Positions 1 to 7,521 of a DNA stretch of 64,000 nt are shown here, in pieces. The notes beneath the pieces were generated by a model that was given only the letters and a program-made list of their open reading frames with translations, searched no databases and was not told the origin of the DNA. The first letter of the stretch is position 1. Each line of letters starts with the position of its first letter. The DNA lies in the NCBI RefSeq assembly GCF_963378105.1, contig NZ_OY726398.1, positions 806,001 to 870,000 on the forward strand, in the 5' to 3' direction. A program made the translations under genes and the position numbers. This DNA comes from Mycolicibacter sp. MU0102. GTDB lineage: Bacteria > Actinomycetota > Actinomycetes > Mycobacteriales > Mycobacteriaceae.

Positions 1-380
1 CCGGATCCTGGTTGCTGCCCAAACTCGTCGGGCTGCAACAGGCGAAGCGGCTCGCACTGCTGGCCGAAACCATCGACGCCGACGAGGCGCAGGCGTTGAA
101 CCTGGTGACCTGGGTGGTGGGTGCCGCCGAGATCGACGCCTTCGTCGACGACCTCGCCGACCGACTGGCCGCCGGCCCGCCGCGAGCGCTGGCGCAGACC
201 AAGGCGCTGCTCAATCAGGGTGCCGATGCCACCCTGCCCGAGGCCCTGGCCAATGAGGCGCGGGCCCAGATCGTGAACTTCGCGGGCACCGATGCCGCGG
301 AAGCCTATGCGGCGTTCGCCGAGAAACGTCCGCCGCGCTTCACCGGCGGGTGGCCGCCGAAGTCAACGAGATCGGAGTAG
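1..380 (+). CDS. Enoyl-CoA hydratase/isomerase (crotonase), 5' truncated by window edge
   Basis: The reading frame is open from base 3 and enters the window already inside the protein, so only the C-terminal ~125 residues are present. The visible part begins GSWLLPKLVGLQQAKRLAL and continues through AQALNLVTWVV, the segment that in crotonases follows the second catalytic Glu and the PGAGG-type loop. The rest is the helical C-terminal domain (AAGPPRALAQTKALLNQG). It should hydrate or isomerise an enoyl-CoA in the cytoplasm. Its stop lies 4 bp before the thiolase start, so it is the upstream member of an operon with thiolase and acyl-CoA dehydrogenase. The active-site glutamates lie outside the window, so the reaction cannot be fixed. 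Confidence 0.88.
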   Translation, partial: GSWLLPKLVGLQQAKRLALLAETIDADEAQALNLVTWVVGAAEIDAFVDDLADRLAAGPPRALAQTKALLNQGADATLPEALANEARAQIVNFAGTDAAEAYAAFAEKRPPRFTGGWPPKSTRSE

Positions 381-384
381 TCAG

Positions 385-1530
385 ATGCGACCCACGGTGA
401 TCGTCGGAGCGGTGCGCACCCCCGTCGGAAAGCGCAACGGCGGGCTAGCCGGCACCCACGCCGCGGACCTGTCCGCGATCGTGCTCAACGAACTGATGGA
501 GCGCACCGGAACCGACCCCGGCACCGTCGACGACGTGGTGTGGGGCTGCGTGTCGCAGGTGGGCGATCAGTCCTCCAACATCGGCCGGTACGCGGTGCTG
601 GCCGCGGGCTGGCCCGAGCACGTCCCGGCAACCACCGTCAACCGGGCCTGCGGCTCCAGCCAGCAGGCGCTGGACTTCGCCGTTCAGGCCGTGATGTCGG
701 GCCAACAGGACATCGTGGTCGCCGGCGGCGTGGAGGTGATGAGTCGGGTTCCGCTCGGCGCGGCCCGTGCCACCGGCGAACCCTTCGGCCCGAAAGCGCT
801 TGCCCGCTATGACGGTTTCCAGTTCAACCAGGGCATCGGCGCCGAGATGATCTGCGAAAAGTGGGGCTTTGACCGCGCCCAGGTCGATGAGTATTCGGCG
901 CGCTCCCACGAGTTGGCCGCCGCCGCCCAGGACATCGGTGCGTTCCGCGATCAGATCGTCCCGGTCGCGACCGACGGCGCCGTGGTGGACGCCGACGAGG
1001 GCATTCGTCGCGGCACCACCGCGGAGAAGCTCGCCGGACTCAAGCCGGCCTTTCGTGACGACGGATTGATCCACGCCGGCAACTCGTCGCAGATCTCCGA
1101 CGGCGCCGCAGCACTTTTGGTGATGAGCGAGGACGAGGCCGCCCGGCGCGGGCTGACCCCGCTGGTGCGCTACACCGCCGGCGCGGTGACCGGCGCCGAC
1201 CCGGTGCTGATGCTCACCGGGCCCATCCCGGCGACTGCGAAGGTGCTGGGGCGTGCCGGACTGGGCATCGATGAGATCGGCGTAGTCGAAGTCAACGAGG
1301 CCTTCGCCCCGGTGCCGATGGCGTGGCTGGCCGAGACCGGAGCCGACGCCAAGCGGCTCAACCCGCTCGGCGGGGCGATCGCGCTGGGTCACCCGCTCGG
1401 CGCGTCAGGGGCGGTGCTGATGACCCGGATGATTCACCACATGCGCGACAACGGGATTCGCTACGGCCTGCAGACCATGTGCGAGGGCGGCGGTACCGCC
1501 AACGCCACCATCGTCGAGCTGGTCGGCTAG
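385..1530 (+). CDS. Thiolase (acetyl-CoA acetyltransferase family)
   Basis: A 381-residue thiolase, normal family length. The ATG at 385 gives the expected N-terminus MRPTVIVGAVRTPVGKR; the frame is open further upstream but that would overlap the crotonase. The nucleophilic Cys is C89 in NRACGSSQQAL. NEAFA, GHPLGASGA (catalytic His) and the C-terminal MCEGGG (second catalytic Cys) are all present, so it should be active. It cleaves a 3-ketoacyl-CoA with CoA or condenses two acyl-CoAs. It sits between a crotonase (4 bp upstream) and an acyl-CoA dehydrogenase (12 bp downstream), which fits the last step of a beta-oxidation-like route. The substrate cannot be read from the sequence. Confidence 0.93.
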   Translation: MRPTVIVGAVRTPVGKRNGGLAGTHAADLSAIVLNELMERTGTDPGTVDDVVWGCVSQVGDQSSNIGRYAVLAAGWPEHVPATTVNRACGSSQQALDFAVQAVMSGQQDIVVAGGVEVMSRVPLGAARATGEPFGPKALARYDGFQFNQGIGAEMICEKWGFDRAQVDEYSARSHELAAAAQDIGAFRDQIVPVATDGAVVDADEGIRRGTTAEKLAGLKPAFRDDGLIHAGNSSQISDGAAALLVMSEDEAARRGLTPLVRYTAGAVTGADPVLMLTGPIPATAKVLGRAGLGIDEIGVVEVNEAFAPVPMAWLAETGADAKRLNPLGGAIALGHPLGASGAVLMTRMIHHMRDNGIRYGLQTMCEGGGTANATIVELVG

Positions 1531-1542
1531 GGGAGTAGTTCC

Positions 1543-2691
1543 ATGCGTCGCGATCTGTTCACCCAAGACCACGAAGCGTTCCGGGAACTGGCCCGCGACT
1601 TCATCGAGAAGCACGTGGTGCCCGAATACCCCAAGTGGGAGAAGGCCGGCCGGATGCCCCGCGAGGTGTTCGAGCACCTGGGATCACTGGGGATGCTGGG
1701 CATGGCCATCCCCGAGGAGTACGGCGGTGCGGGCGTCGAGGACTACCGCTACAACGTTGTGCTGCAGGAGGAAGCGGCGCGCGCCCTGGTCACGCTGTCC
1801 ACGGTCCGCACCCAGCTCGAGGTGATCCTGCCGTATTTCCTGCACTACACGAACACCGAACAGCGGGCGCGCTGGTTCCCCGGGATGGCGGCCGGCAAGC
1901 TGCTCACGGCGATCGCGATGACCGAGCCCGGCACCGGATCGGATCTGGCTGGGATGCGCACCACCGCCGTGCGAGACGGCGACGACTACATCCTCAACGG
2001 AGCCAAGACGTTCATCACCGGCGGCATCCAGGCCGATCTGGTGATCGTGGTGGCGCGCACCTCGACCGACCCCGACAACCGTCGCAGCGGGCTGACCCTG
2101 CTGGTGGTCGAGGAGGGCATGGCCGGCTTCGAGCGCGGCCGCGAGCTGGACAAGATGGGCTGCAAGGTTCAAGACACCGCCGAGTTGTCCTTCACCGATG
2201 TGCGGGTTCCGGTGGCCAACCGGCTTGGGGCCGACGGCGAGGCCTTCAGCTACCTGGGCCACAACCTCGCCCAGGAGCGGCTCACGGTGGCGGTCGGGTC
2301 GGTCGCGCAGGCCCGCTCAGCGCTGGCGGCGACCATCGACTACGTCCAGAACCGCAACGTGTTCGGCTCGCCGGTCGCGTCGTTCCAGAACACCAAGTTC
2401 GAGTTGGCGGCGGTCTCCACCGAGATCGAGGCCGCCCAGTGCATGCTCGACCGGGCGGTCGCCGACCACGTCGAGGGAGTGTTGTCGGGCGCCGACGCCG
2501 CCCGCACCAAACTGTTCTGCACCGAGATGCAGGCCCGGGTCATCGACCGCTGTCTGCAGCTATTCGGCGGCTACGGCTACATGATGGAATACCCAATCGC
2601 GCGGCTGTACACCGATGCGCGGGTGGCCCGGATCTATGCCGGGACCAGCGAGGTGATGAAGATGATCGTCGCCAAGTCGCTGGGTTTGTAG
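1543..2691 (+). CDS. Acyl-CoA dehydrogenase (FadE family)
   Basis: A 382-residue flavoprotein of ordinary acyl-CoA dehydrogenase length: N-terminal helical domain, a middle beta domain with AIAMTEPGTGSDLAG (flavin and substrate contacts), and a C-terminal helical domain with QLFGGYGYM. The usual catalytic Glu of short/medium-chain enzymes (Y-E-G near the C-terminus) is Ala here (RIYAGTSEV). A Glu is present at E245 in NLAQERLTVA, where isovaleryl-CoA and long-chain dehydrogenases carry their base, so activity is plausible with the relocated base. Last gene of the crotonase-thiolase-dehydrogenase operon, 12 bp after the thiolase. It is followed by a 115-bp gap holding the TetR operator. Confidence 0.93.
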   Translation: MRRDLFTQDHEAFRELARDFIEKHVVPEYPKWEKAGRMPREVFEHLGSLGMLGMAIPEEYGGAGVEDYRYNVVLQEEAARALVTLSTVRTQLEVILPYFLHYTNTEQRARWFPGMAAGKLLTAIAMTEPGTGSDLAGMRTTAVRDGDDYILNGAKTFITGGIQADLVIVVARTSTDPDNRRSGLTLLVVEEGMAGFERGRELDKMGCKVQDTAELSFTDVRVPVANRLGADGEAFSYLGHNLAQERLTVAVGSVAQARSALAATIDYVQNRNVFGSPVASFQNTKFELAAVSTEIEAAQCMLDRAVADHVEGVLSGADAARTKLFCTEMQARVIDRCLQLFGGYGYMMEYPIARLYTDARVARIYAGTSEVMKMIVAKSLGL

Positions 2692-2758
2692 ACCGGGACC
2701 CCGCGGTTGTGAGCTCGTAACCGAAATTTGTTGGATGAGACCCTTGTCACAGCGGGCC

Positions 2759-2796
2759 TAACCAACCTACTGTGTGTTCACTTGGTTGGTTAAGTG
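2759..2796. promoter_or_regulatory. Probable TetR operator with overlapping inverted repeats
   Basis: Perfect 8-bp arms TAACCAAC (2759-2766) and GTTGGTTA (2785-2792) are separated by 18 bp. A second repeat CACTT-GGTTGGTT-AAGTG occupies 2779-2796. The element lies 11 bp before the TetR start and overlaps where its promoter must be, so autoregulation is the natural reading. A related TTGGT/ACCAA repeat lies before the fadE10 homologue near 33608. Confidence 0.65.
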
Positions 2797-2806
2797 AAGG
2801 AGACCG

Positions 2807-3421
2807 GTGACATCACCCCGGCCGTACGCCACACTTCTCGCCAAAGGCGAGGACCGCAGGCAGCGGATTCTGTTGGCGGCTGAGCACCTGCTGGCGCGCA
2901 ATGGCTGGCGCAACACCTCACTGGCGCAGATCGCCCGCAACGCCGGCGTCAGCGCCGCCGGCCTGTTGCACCATTTCGCCTCCAAGGAACAGCTGCTGCA
3001 CGCGGTACTCGATGCCCGCGACGCCGACGACGACATTCACGCCGACCGCAGCGGCGACCTCATCGAGGAGATCCAGCGGGTGGCCGAGCGGTTCACCCGG
3101 GCGCCCGAAATGGTCGGCACCTTCACCGTGCTGCTCGCCGAGAACGTCCTGCCCGAGGCGCCGCTGCACGACCGGATGCTGCACCGGTACCGCAGCGCGC
3201 TGGAGATCGTGGCCGACCTAATCCGGCGCGGCATGGACGACGGCCGCTACCGCACAGACCTCAACGCGACCGTCAAGGCCGCGGAGATTATCGCCTTTAT
3301 CAATGGAATGGAGATGTCATGGCTGCTGGATCCCTCAATACCCCTGACCGAAGTGTTCGAGGGGTACGCGGAAACGCTGGCCCGCGACTTCGCTCCGCAG
3401 GAAAAGGACGCCCAGCGGTGA
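2807..3421 (+). CDS. TetR-family transcriptional regulator
   Basis: A 204-residue protein with a TetR N-terminal helix-turn-helix around residues 17-63 (RRQRILLAAEHLLARNG, then TSLAQIARNAGVSAAGLLHHF) and a variable all-helical ligand-binding domain. The GTG at 2807 is preceded by AAGGAGA at a proper distance. The gene follows the acyl-CoA operon on the same strand, but its own operator-like repeats lie directly upstream. It probably represses itself and the neighbouring acyl-CoA genes, with an acyl-CoA as a likely ligand; this is inferred from context only. Its 3' end overlaps the next gene by 4 bp. Confidence 0.93.
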   Translation: MTSPRPYATLLAKGEDRRQRILLAAEHLLARNGWRNTSLAQIARNAGVSAAGLLHHFASKEQLLHAVLDARDADDDIHADRSGDLIEEIQRVAERFTRAPEMVGTFTVLLAENVLPEAPLHDRMLHRYRSALEIVADLIRRGMDDGRYRTDLNATVKAAEIIAFINGMEMSWLLDPSIPLTEVFEGYAETLARDFAPQEKDAQR

Positions 3422-3966
3422 GCGGGGCCGGGGAGCGGGACATGCGCTACCGGTTCGACATCGTGGGCCGCAGCGTCGTCGACGTCGTGATGGCCGCAGG
3501 CGGCTGGCTCTATGACCGTGCGACGGCCGGCTGGGACGTCACGGTCTTGATCGATGACGCCTCAAAGGAGCAAGACACCCGCCCCCTGGAGATCCTCGGT
3601 GCCAAGGTGCTGGACCTGGCGTCGGTGCTCACCCAGTGGGAGCACTGGCCGCACCCGCAGACCATCGCGGTGTGCGCCGAGATGTTCGACGGCCACGCCC
3701 AAGTACGTCAGGGTGTGATCGACGCGCTGGAGCACAGCAGCACCGAGGTGACGTTGTGGGGCGACGTGCCGGCCGAGTTGGACAGCGACGTCGACGCCCG
3801 CCATCACCGGCTCAGCGCGGCCGCTCGCGCCTTCAAGGCGCAGGCGCTGCGCGCGGCCGGCATCGACCCGGCGAGTTCGCACGCCTGGGACGCCCACATC
3901 GAGACGTTCCGCTGCGGGCCGGCGGCATGTACCTCGGTCGCGGCGGACCTGAGCCCAGCCAGTTGA
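3418..3966 (+). CDS. Hypothetical protein, function not recognised
   Basis: A 182-residue soluble-looking protein translationally coupled to the TetR gene through a GTGA overlap (GTG 3418). An ATG at 3442 preceded by GGGGAGCGG is an equally possible start and gives MRYRFDIVGRS. The first half has an alternating strand/helix pattern (VVDVVMAAGGWLYDRATAG, WDVTVLIDD, LEILGAKVLDL) that suggests a small Rossmann-like fold, but no known motif is visible. The C-terminal part has CGPAAC near the end. No signal peptide or membrane segment. Coupling to the regulator suggests co-expression; no function is assigned. Confidence 0.75.
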   Translation: MSGAGERDMRYRFDIVGRSVVDVVMAAGGWLYDRATAGWDVTVLIDDASKEQDTRPLEILGAKVLDLASVLTQWEHWPHPQTIAVCAEMFDGHAQVRQGVIDALEHSSTEVTLWGDVPAELDSDVDARHHRLSAAARAFKAQALRAAGIDPASSHAWDAHIETFRCGPAACTSVAADLSPAS

Positions 3967-3991
3967 GGGGCACAGGCGGCGCGCGACCGAA

Positions 3992-4645
3992 ATGATGCCT
4001 GACCCGCTGGCACGCTCCCTGGTGCTGGTGACGGACTATCGGGTGCCGGATCCGGCCAGGGTCTGGCCGCTGATGCAGCGACACCGCGACAGCCTTGCCC
4101 ACCTGGGCGCTCATCACGTTCTGGTCTATACCTCGACAGTGGATCCAGGCCGGGTGCTGGCGGTGATGGCGATCCACGCCGCGCAGCCGGTGGTCGACCT
4201 GCTGCGCGATGAGGCCTTCATGGCCTGGTTCGACGCCGTCGGCGTCAGCGACATCCCGGCGGTGTTCGCCGGATCATTGGTGGAGCGCATCGATCTCACC
4301 GATCCGCAGTTCGAACCGCCGGGTGTCGTGGTCGCCGCGGTGGCCGAAGTCGGCGATACCCAGGCGCTGATCTCGCATGTTCACGCCACCGAGAAACACT
4401 TCACCGCGGCCGGTATCCGAAAGATCCTGATATTCCAGGCCTTCGACAACCCCCGCGAGATTTTCATGCTGCAGGAAGCCGACGACGAACTCGGCGCCGG
4501 GCAGTGGATCAACGAACCCGAGTTCGCCTCTGAGTGGATCACTCGAGCCGGCGTCGGGATCTACCCGCCGGTGTTCGTCGGTCGCCTGGCGCACCTGATG
4601 CGCGTCGGCGACGAATCCGAAACGGCCGACGAGCCGGCCAGTTGA
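3992..4645 (+). CDS. Hypothetical protein, possible two-domain ferredoxin-like fold
   Basis: A 217-residue protein with tandem ATGs at 3992 and 3995. Two similar halves can be discerned: RSLVLVTDYRVPDPARVWPLMQRHRDSLAHLGAHHVLVYTS, and VVVAAVAEVGDTQALISHVHATEKHFTAAGIRKILIFQAFDNPREIF reads as the same strand-helix-strand unit. Each half ends with a VxxIPAVFAGSLVE or VGIYPPVFVGRLA segment. This layout resembles dimeric alpha/beta-barrel (antibiotic-monooxygenase-like) proteins, but no diagnostic residue was found, so it is a fold guess. It lies 25 bp after the previous gene and ends 3 bp from the convergent gene at 4649. Confidence 0.72.
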   Translation: MMPDPLARSLVLVTDYRVPDPARVWPLMQRHRDSLAHLGAHHVLVYTSTVDPGRVLAVMAIHAAQPVVDLLRDEAFMAWFDAVGVSDIPAVFAGSLVERIDLTDPQFEPPGVVVAAVAEVGDTQALISHVHATEKHFTAAGIRKILIFQAFDNPREIFMLQEADDELGAGQWINEPEFASEWITRAGVGIYPPVFVGRLAHLMRVGDESETADEPAS

Positions 4646-4648
4646 GCG

Positions 4649-4951
4649 CTAGTCGCTGGCCGGCAGCGGCTTGGCTTCCTTGATGCTCAGCGGCGCGGTA
4701 CCGATGCTCAAGGTTCCGGCGCCGGCCTTGGTCACGAGCACCTCGGCGCCCGCCTCGTCGACGTAGCGTTTGCCCATCACCGCACCGCCGGAGAAGTCCG
4801 GGTCCAGCGTCGCGCCCGCGGAAGTGGTGTCATCCAGCGGCACCATCGGGGCGCCGCCGGCGCGCAGATCATCGAGGCTGTCGGCGGTCTTGACGACGAT
4901 TACCTGGGTGTCGCAGACCTGACTCTTCAGGCGAGTACCGGACTTGATCAT
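4649..4951 (-). CDS. Small conserved-looking protein coupled to an acyl-CoA ligase
   Basis: A 100-residue protein whose ATG overlaps the stop of the upstream ligase (ATGA). It opens MIKSGTRLKSQVCDTQVIVV and contains GGAPMVPL, VMGKRYVDEAGAEVLVTKAG and a KEAKPLPASD tail. It looks like a compact beta-rich domain with a single Cys and no signal peptide. I do not recognise a function. The strict coupling suggests it is an accessory to the ligase, for example a stabilising or substrate-presenting partner; this is inference. Proteins with this LKSQVCDT start seem typical of actinobacteria, but I cannot verify that here. Confidence 0.78.
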   Translation of the reverse strand: MIKSGTRLKSQVCDTQVIVVKTADSLDDLRAGGAPMVPLDDTTSAGATLDPDFSGGAVMGKRYVDEAGAEVLVTKAGAGTLSIGTAPLSIKEAKPLPASD

Positions 4952-6471
4952 TGCGCCCCTTCGGCATTGGCGGTTTGCAGTGCGTCGATTTCAGAGACGA
5001 GTTCCCGGCGCAACACCTTGCCGGTCGGGGTGGTCGGCAACTCCGACCGGAAGACGATCCGGTCGGGGGTGCGGGATCCTCGCAACTGCTGTCGAACATA
5101 CTCGCGCAGTGCCTCGGGATCCGGCGACGCACCAGGTGCCGGCACCACGCAGGCGACGATGATCTGTCCCCACTCCGGGTCGGGTGCGCCGACCACCGCG
5201 ACGTCGCGGACTTCGGGATGTTCGACCAGTACGTCCTCGATCTCGGCGGGGGCGATGTTCTCCCCGCCCCGGATGATGGTGTCGTCGGAGCGCCCAACGA
5301 TGAACAGGTAGCCGTCCTCGTCGAGCACAGCAAGGTCGCGGGTGGGGAACCAGCCCTCGGCGTCGAGCACAGATCCGATGCCGGTGTATTTGCCTGAAAC
5401 CTGTTCGCCGCGTACGTACAGCTCGCCGGGTTGTCCGGCTTGCAGCACCCGGCCCTCGTCGTCACGGATGACGGCTTCGATCCCGGGCACCGCGCGCCCG
5501 ACCGACCCCAACCGCTTGCGGACGGCTTCCTCGCTGGAGCCGTAGGCAGTCCGGTGGTCTTCGGGAGTCAGCACCGCGACCGTCGAACTGGTCTCGGTCA
5601 GACCGTAGGCATTGACGAAACCGACTTCGGGCAGCAGATCCAATGCCCGGCGTACCAGCGGCAGCGCCACTTTGGAGCCGCCGTAGGCGAGGTTGCGCAG
5701 GGTGGCCAGCGGGGTCGGGCGGGCTTCCAACTCGGAGACGATGCGCTCCAACATGGTTGGGACCACGGTCGCGGTGGTCACCGCCTCGGTGTTGACCAGC
5801 CGGATCCACTCCGCGGCGCTGAACCGGCGCAGATAGACCGCTTTGCGACCGGCGTAGAGATTGCTCAGCGCCGCGCCGACGCCGGCGATGTGATACGGCG
5901 GCACGCAGATCAGCGCGGCATCCAAGGGATCCGCGGAGCCGAACTCGACCGTCTGTGTCACGTAGCTGGTCAGGTTGTTGTGGGTCAGCTCAACGGCTTT
6001 GGGCTTGGAAGTGGTCCCCGAGGTGAACAGCACCACCGCCACATCGTCGGGGTCGGGCCACTGCACCGTGGGTGTCGCCGTCTGGGCGCGGGCGCAGAAA
6101 GTGTCGGAATCCATGACCGCGACACCGATCTCGCCGGCCTCGCCGATCATGTCGCGGTATTCCTTATCCACCACGACCAGCGGCTGCGGAAGTCGCTCGA
6201 TCAGCTCCCGCAGCGCCTGCCCGCTGAGTCGGTAGTTCAGCGGTGCGAACGGGCGCCCGGACCGCGCCGCAGAGAACAGCAGCAGCGGCAGCATGTCGCC
6301 ACCCATTCCGACGTAGGCCACGCTGCCCGCACCGGTCTCCTCGATCACTCCCGCGCCGGCGTCGGCGAGGGCGTTGAGCTCTGCGGCGGTGTAGCGGGTG
6401 GTCTCGGAGACGACCGCGACCCGATCCGGGTCGGCGGACACCGCCATCTCCAGCAGCAGCGAAATACTCAC
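4948..6471 (-). CDS. Acyl-CoA synthetase / AMP-dependent ligase (FadD family)
   Basis: A 507-residue ANL-superfamily ligase that adenylates a carboxylic acid and transfers it to CoA. The P-loop-like motif FTSGTTSKPKAVELTH is near residue 150, followed by NAYGLTETSS, a GELYVRGEQV block and the hinge GRSDDTIIRGGENIAPAEIE. The C-terminal catalytic lysine lies in LPTTPTGKVLRREL. All core residues are present. The gene diverges from the crotonase-CaiB-amidohydrolase operon and is coupled to the 100-residue gene downstream. The two transcripts start within about 70 bp of each other, which suggests shared control of one catabolic route. Substrate unknown; length fits a medium-chain or aryl acid ligase rather than a very-long-chain FadD. 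Confidence 0.94.
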   Translation of the reverse strand: MSISLLLEMAVSADPDRVAVVSETTRYTAAELNALADAGAGVIEETGAGSVAYVGMGGDMLPLLLFSAARSGRPFAPLNYRLSGQALRELIERLPQPLVVVDKEYRDMIGEAGEIGVAVMDSDTFCARAQTATPTVQWPDPDDVAVVLFTSGTTSKPKAVELTHNNLTSYVTQTVEFGSADPLDAALICVPPYHIAGVGAALSNLYAGRKAVYLRRFSAAEWIRLVNTEAVTTATVVPTMLERIVSELEARPTPLATLRNLAYGGSKVALPLVRRALDLLPEVGFVNAYGLTETSSTVAVLTPEDHRTAYGSSEEAVRKRLGSVGRAVPGIEAVIRDDEGRVLQAGQPGELYVRGEQVSGKYTGIGSVLDAEGWFPTRDLAVLDEDGYLFIVGRSDDTIIRGGENIAPAEIEDVLVEHPEVRDVAVVGAPDPEWGQIIVACVVPAPGASPDPEALREYVRQQLRGSRTPDRIVFRSELPTTPTGKVLRRELVSEIDALQTANAEGAQ

Positions 6472-6527
6472 CGTTGCGCCCTCCGAACAACCATGAGAAC
6501 GACATTATCATTTTTCGGTAGTTTCGA

Positions 6528-6533
6528 TATCGT
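6528..6533 (+). promoter_or_regulatory. Leaderless -10 hexamer of the crotonase operon
   Basis: TATCGT fits TANNNT and lies exactly 7 nt before the GTG at 6541, with no Shine-Dalgarno between. The surrounding CGATATCG is a perfect palindrome and may be an operator in this divergent region. Confidence 0.55.
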
Positions 6534-6540
6534 ACGGGCT

Positions 6541-7521
6541 GTGGCAACACCGCCGCTGGGTACGCTGACGTGCGACATGATCGAAACGGTCGACCTCGAC
6601 GCCCCTGCTCCCGACGCCGCGCCCGGCGCAGGGATCACCATCGCGACAGGCGCTCGCTTCGGCACCGCGCACGCCGAACACTGCCTGCAACACGCCACCT
6701 TCACCCTCACCGAGACCGAGACCACGGATCGCCGCGTGATCAGAGTCGCCTCGGTGCCCGAGGCGCTTGCCGAGATCACCGACCGCTGCACGCGCTGGCC
6801 CCAAGCCGCGGCGATCTGTGACGACGTGCTGCGCGCAGTGGACCCGTCGGCACCGGCTTGGTCCGGGGTGGTCACCGAATCGTTGGCCTACTCGGTGCTG
6901 CAAGCCGGTCCGGAGTTCGCCGGCTGGCTGGCGGCCCGCGGCCCGGCCAGCGTGCCGGCGGTCGCCGATCCCATGCTGCTCGACCGCGACGGCGACACCT
7001 TGCGGCTGCGGTTCAACCGGCCGCAACGTCACAACGCGTTCGACAATGCGACGCGGGCCGTCCTGCTCGACGGGCTGGCCGTGGCCGCCGCCGACCCCTC
7101 GATCGACGAAATGGTGCTCAGTGGTGTCGGGCCGTCGTTCTGCAGCGGTGGCGACCTCGCCGAGTTCGGCGGGTTCACCGACGTGCCCAGCGCGCATCTG
7201 GCCCGCACCCGGCACAGTCCGGCGCTGGCGCTAGAGGCGCTGACCACACGGCTGGGGGCGCGCTGTCGCGCCGAGATCCACGGTCAGGTGCTGGGCAGTG
7301 GCCTGGAGATGGCCGCCTTCTGCGGCTGGGTGCGAGCACACCCCGCCACGCTGCTGGGCCTGCCCGAGCTGAGCCTCGGCCTGATCCCAGGCGCCGGCGG
7401 CACCGTCAGCGTCACCCGCCGCATCGGCCGGTGGCGCACCGCCTATCTCATCCTGTCCGGCCGCACCATCGACGCGGCGACCGCGCTGCGCTGGGGCCTG
7501 GTCGACGAGATCGCGTCATGA
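6541..7521 (+). CDS. Crotonase-superfamily protein with long N-terminal region and no C-terminal helical domain
   Basis: A 326-residue protein if started at the leaderless GTG 6541 (ATG 6577 is an alternative). The crotonase core begins only near residue 148 (LRLRFNRPQRHNAFDNATR). It contains GPSFCSGGDL (oxyanion hole), E256 in LGSGLEMAAF and E276 in GLPELSLGLIPGAGG, matching both catalytic glutamates of hydratases. It stops at ALRWGLVDEIAS, exactly where the C-terminal helices should begin. Instead, the N-terminal part contains a helical stretch (VTESLAYSVLQAGPEFAGWLA, about 111-131) that resembles those helices. Domain order may therefore be permuted. Overlaps the next gene by ATGA. Confidence 0.85.
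   Translation: MATPPLGTLTCDMIETVDLDAPAPDAAPGAGITIATGARFGTAHAEHCLQHATFTLTETETTDRRVIRVASVPEALAEITDRCTRWPQAAAICDDVLRAVDPSAPAWSGVVTESLAYSVLQAGPEFAGWLAARGPASVPAVADPMLLDRDGDTLRLRFNRPQRHNAFDNATRAVLLDGLAVAAADPSIDEMVLSGVGPSFCSGGDLAEFGGFTDVPSAHLARTRHSPALALEALTTRLGARCRAEIHGQVLGSGLEMAAFCGWVRAHPATLLGLPELSLGLIPGAGGTVSVTRRIGRWRTAYLILSGRTIDAATALRWGLVDEIAS

Noticed and set aside
5431..6540. Long N-terminal extension of the crotonase at 6541
   Set aside because: The frame runs antisense through fadD and its promoter; the leaderless GTG at 6541 gives a compact gene.
6515..6540. TTTCGATATCG here and TCGATATATCGA at 53622 as one shared operator
   Set aside because: Symmetry centres and lengths differ, and short AT-rich palindromes occur by chance; only one of them is perfect over 12 bp.
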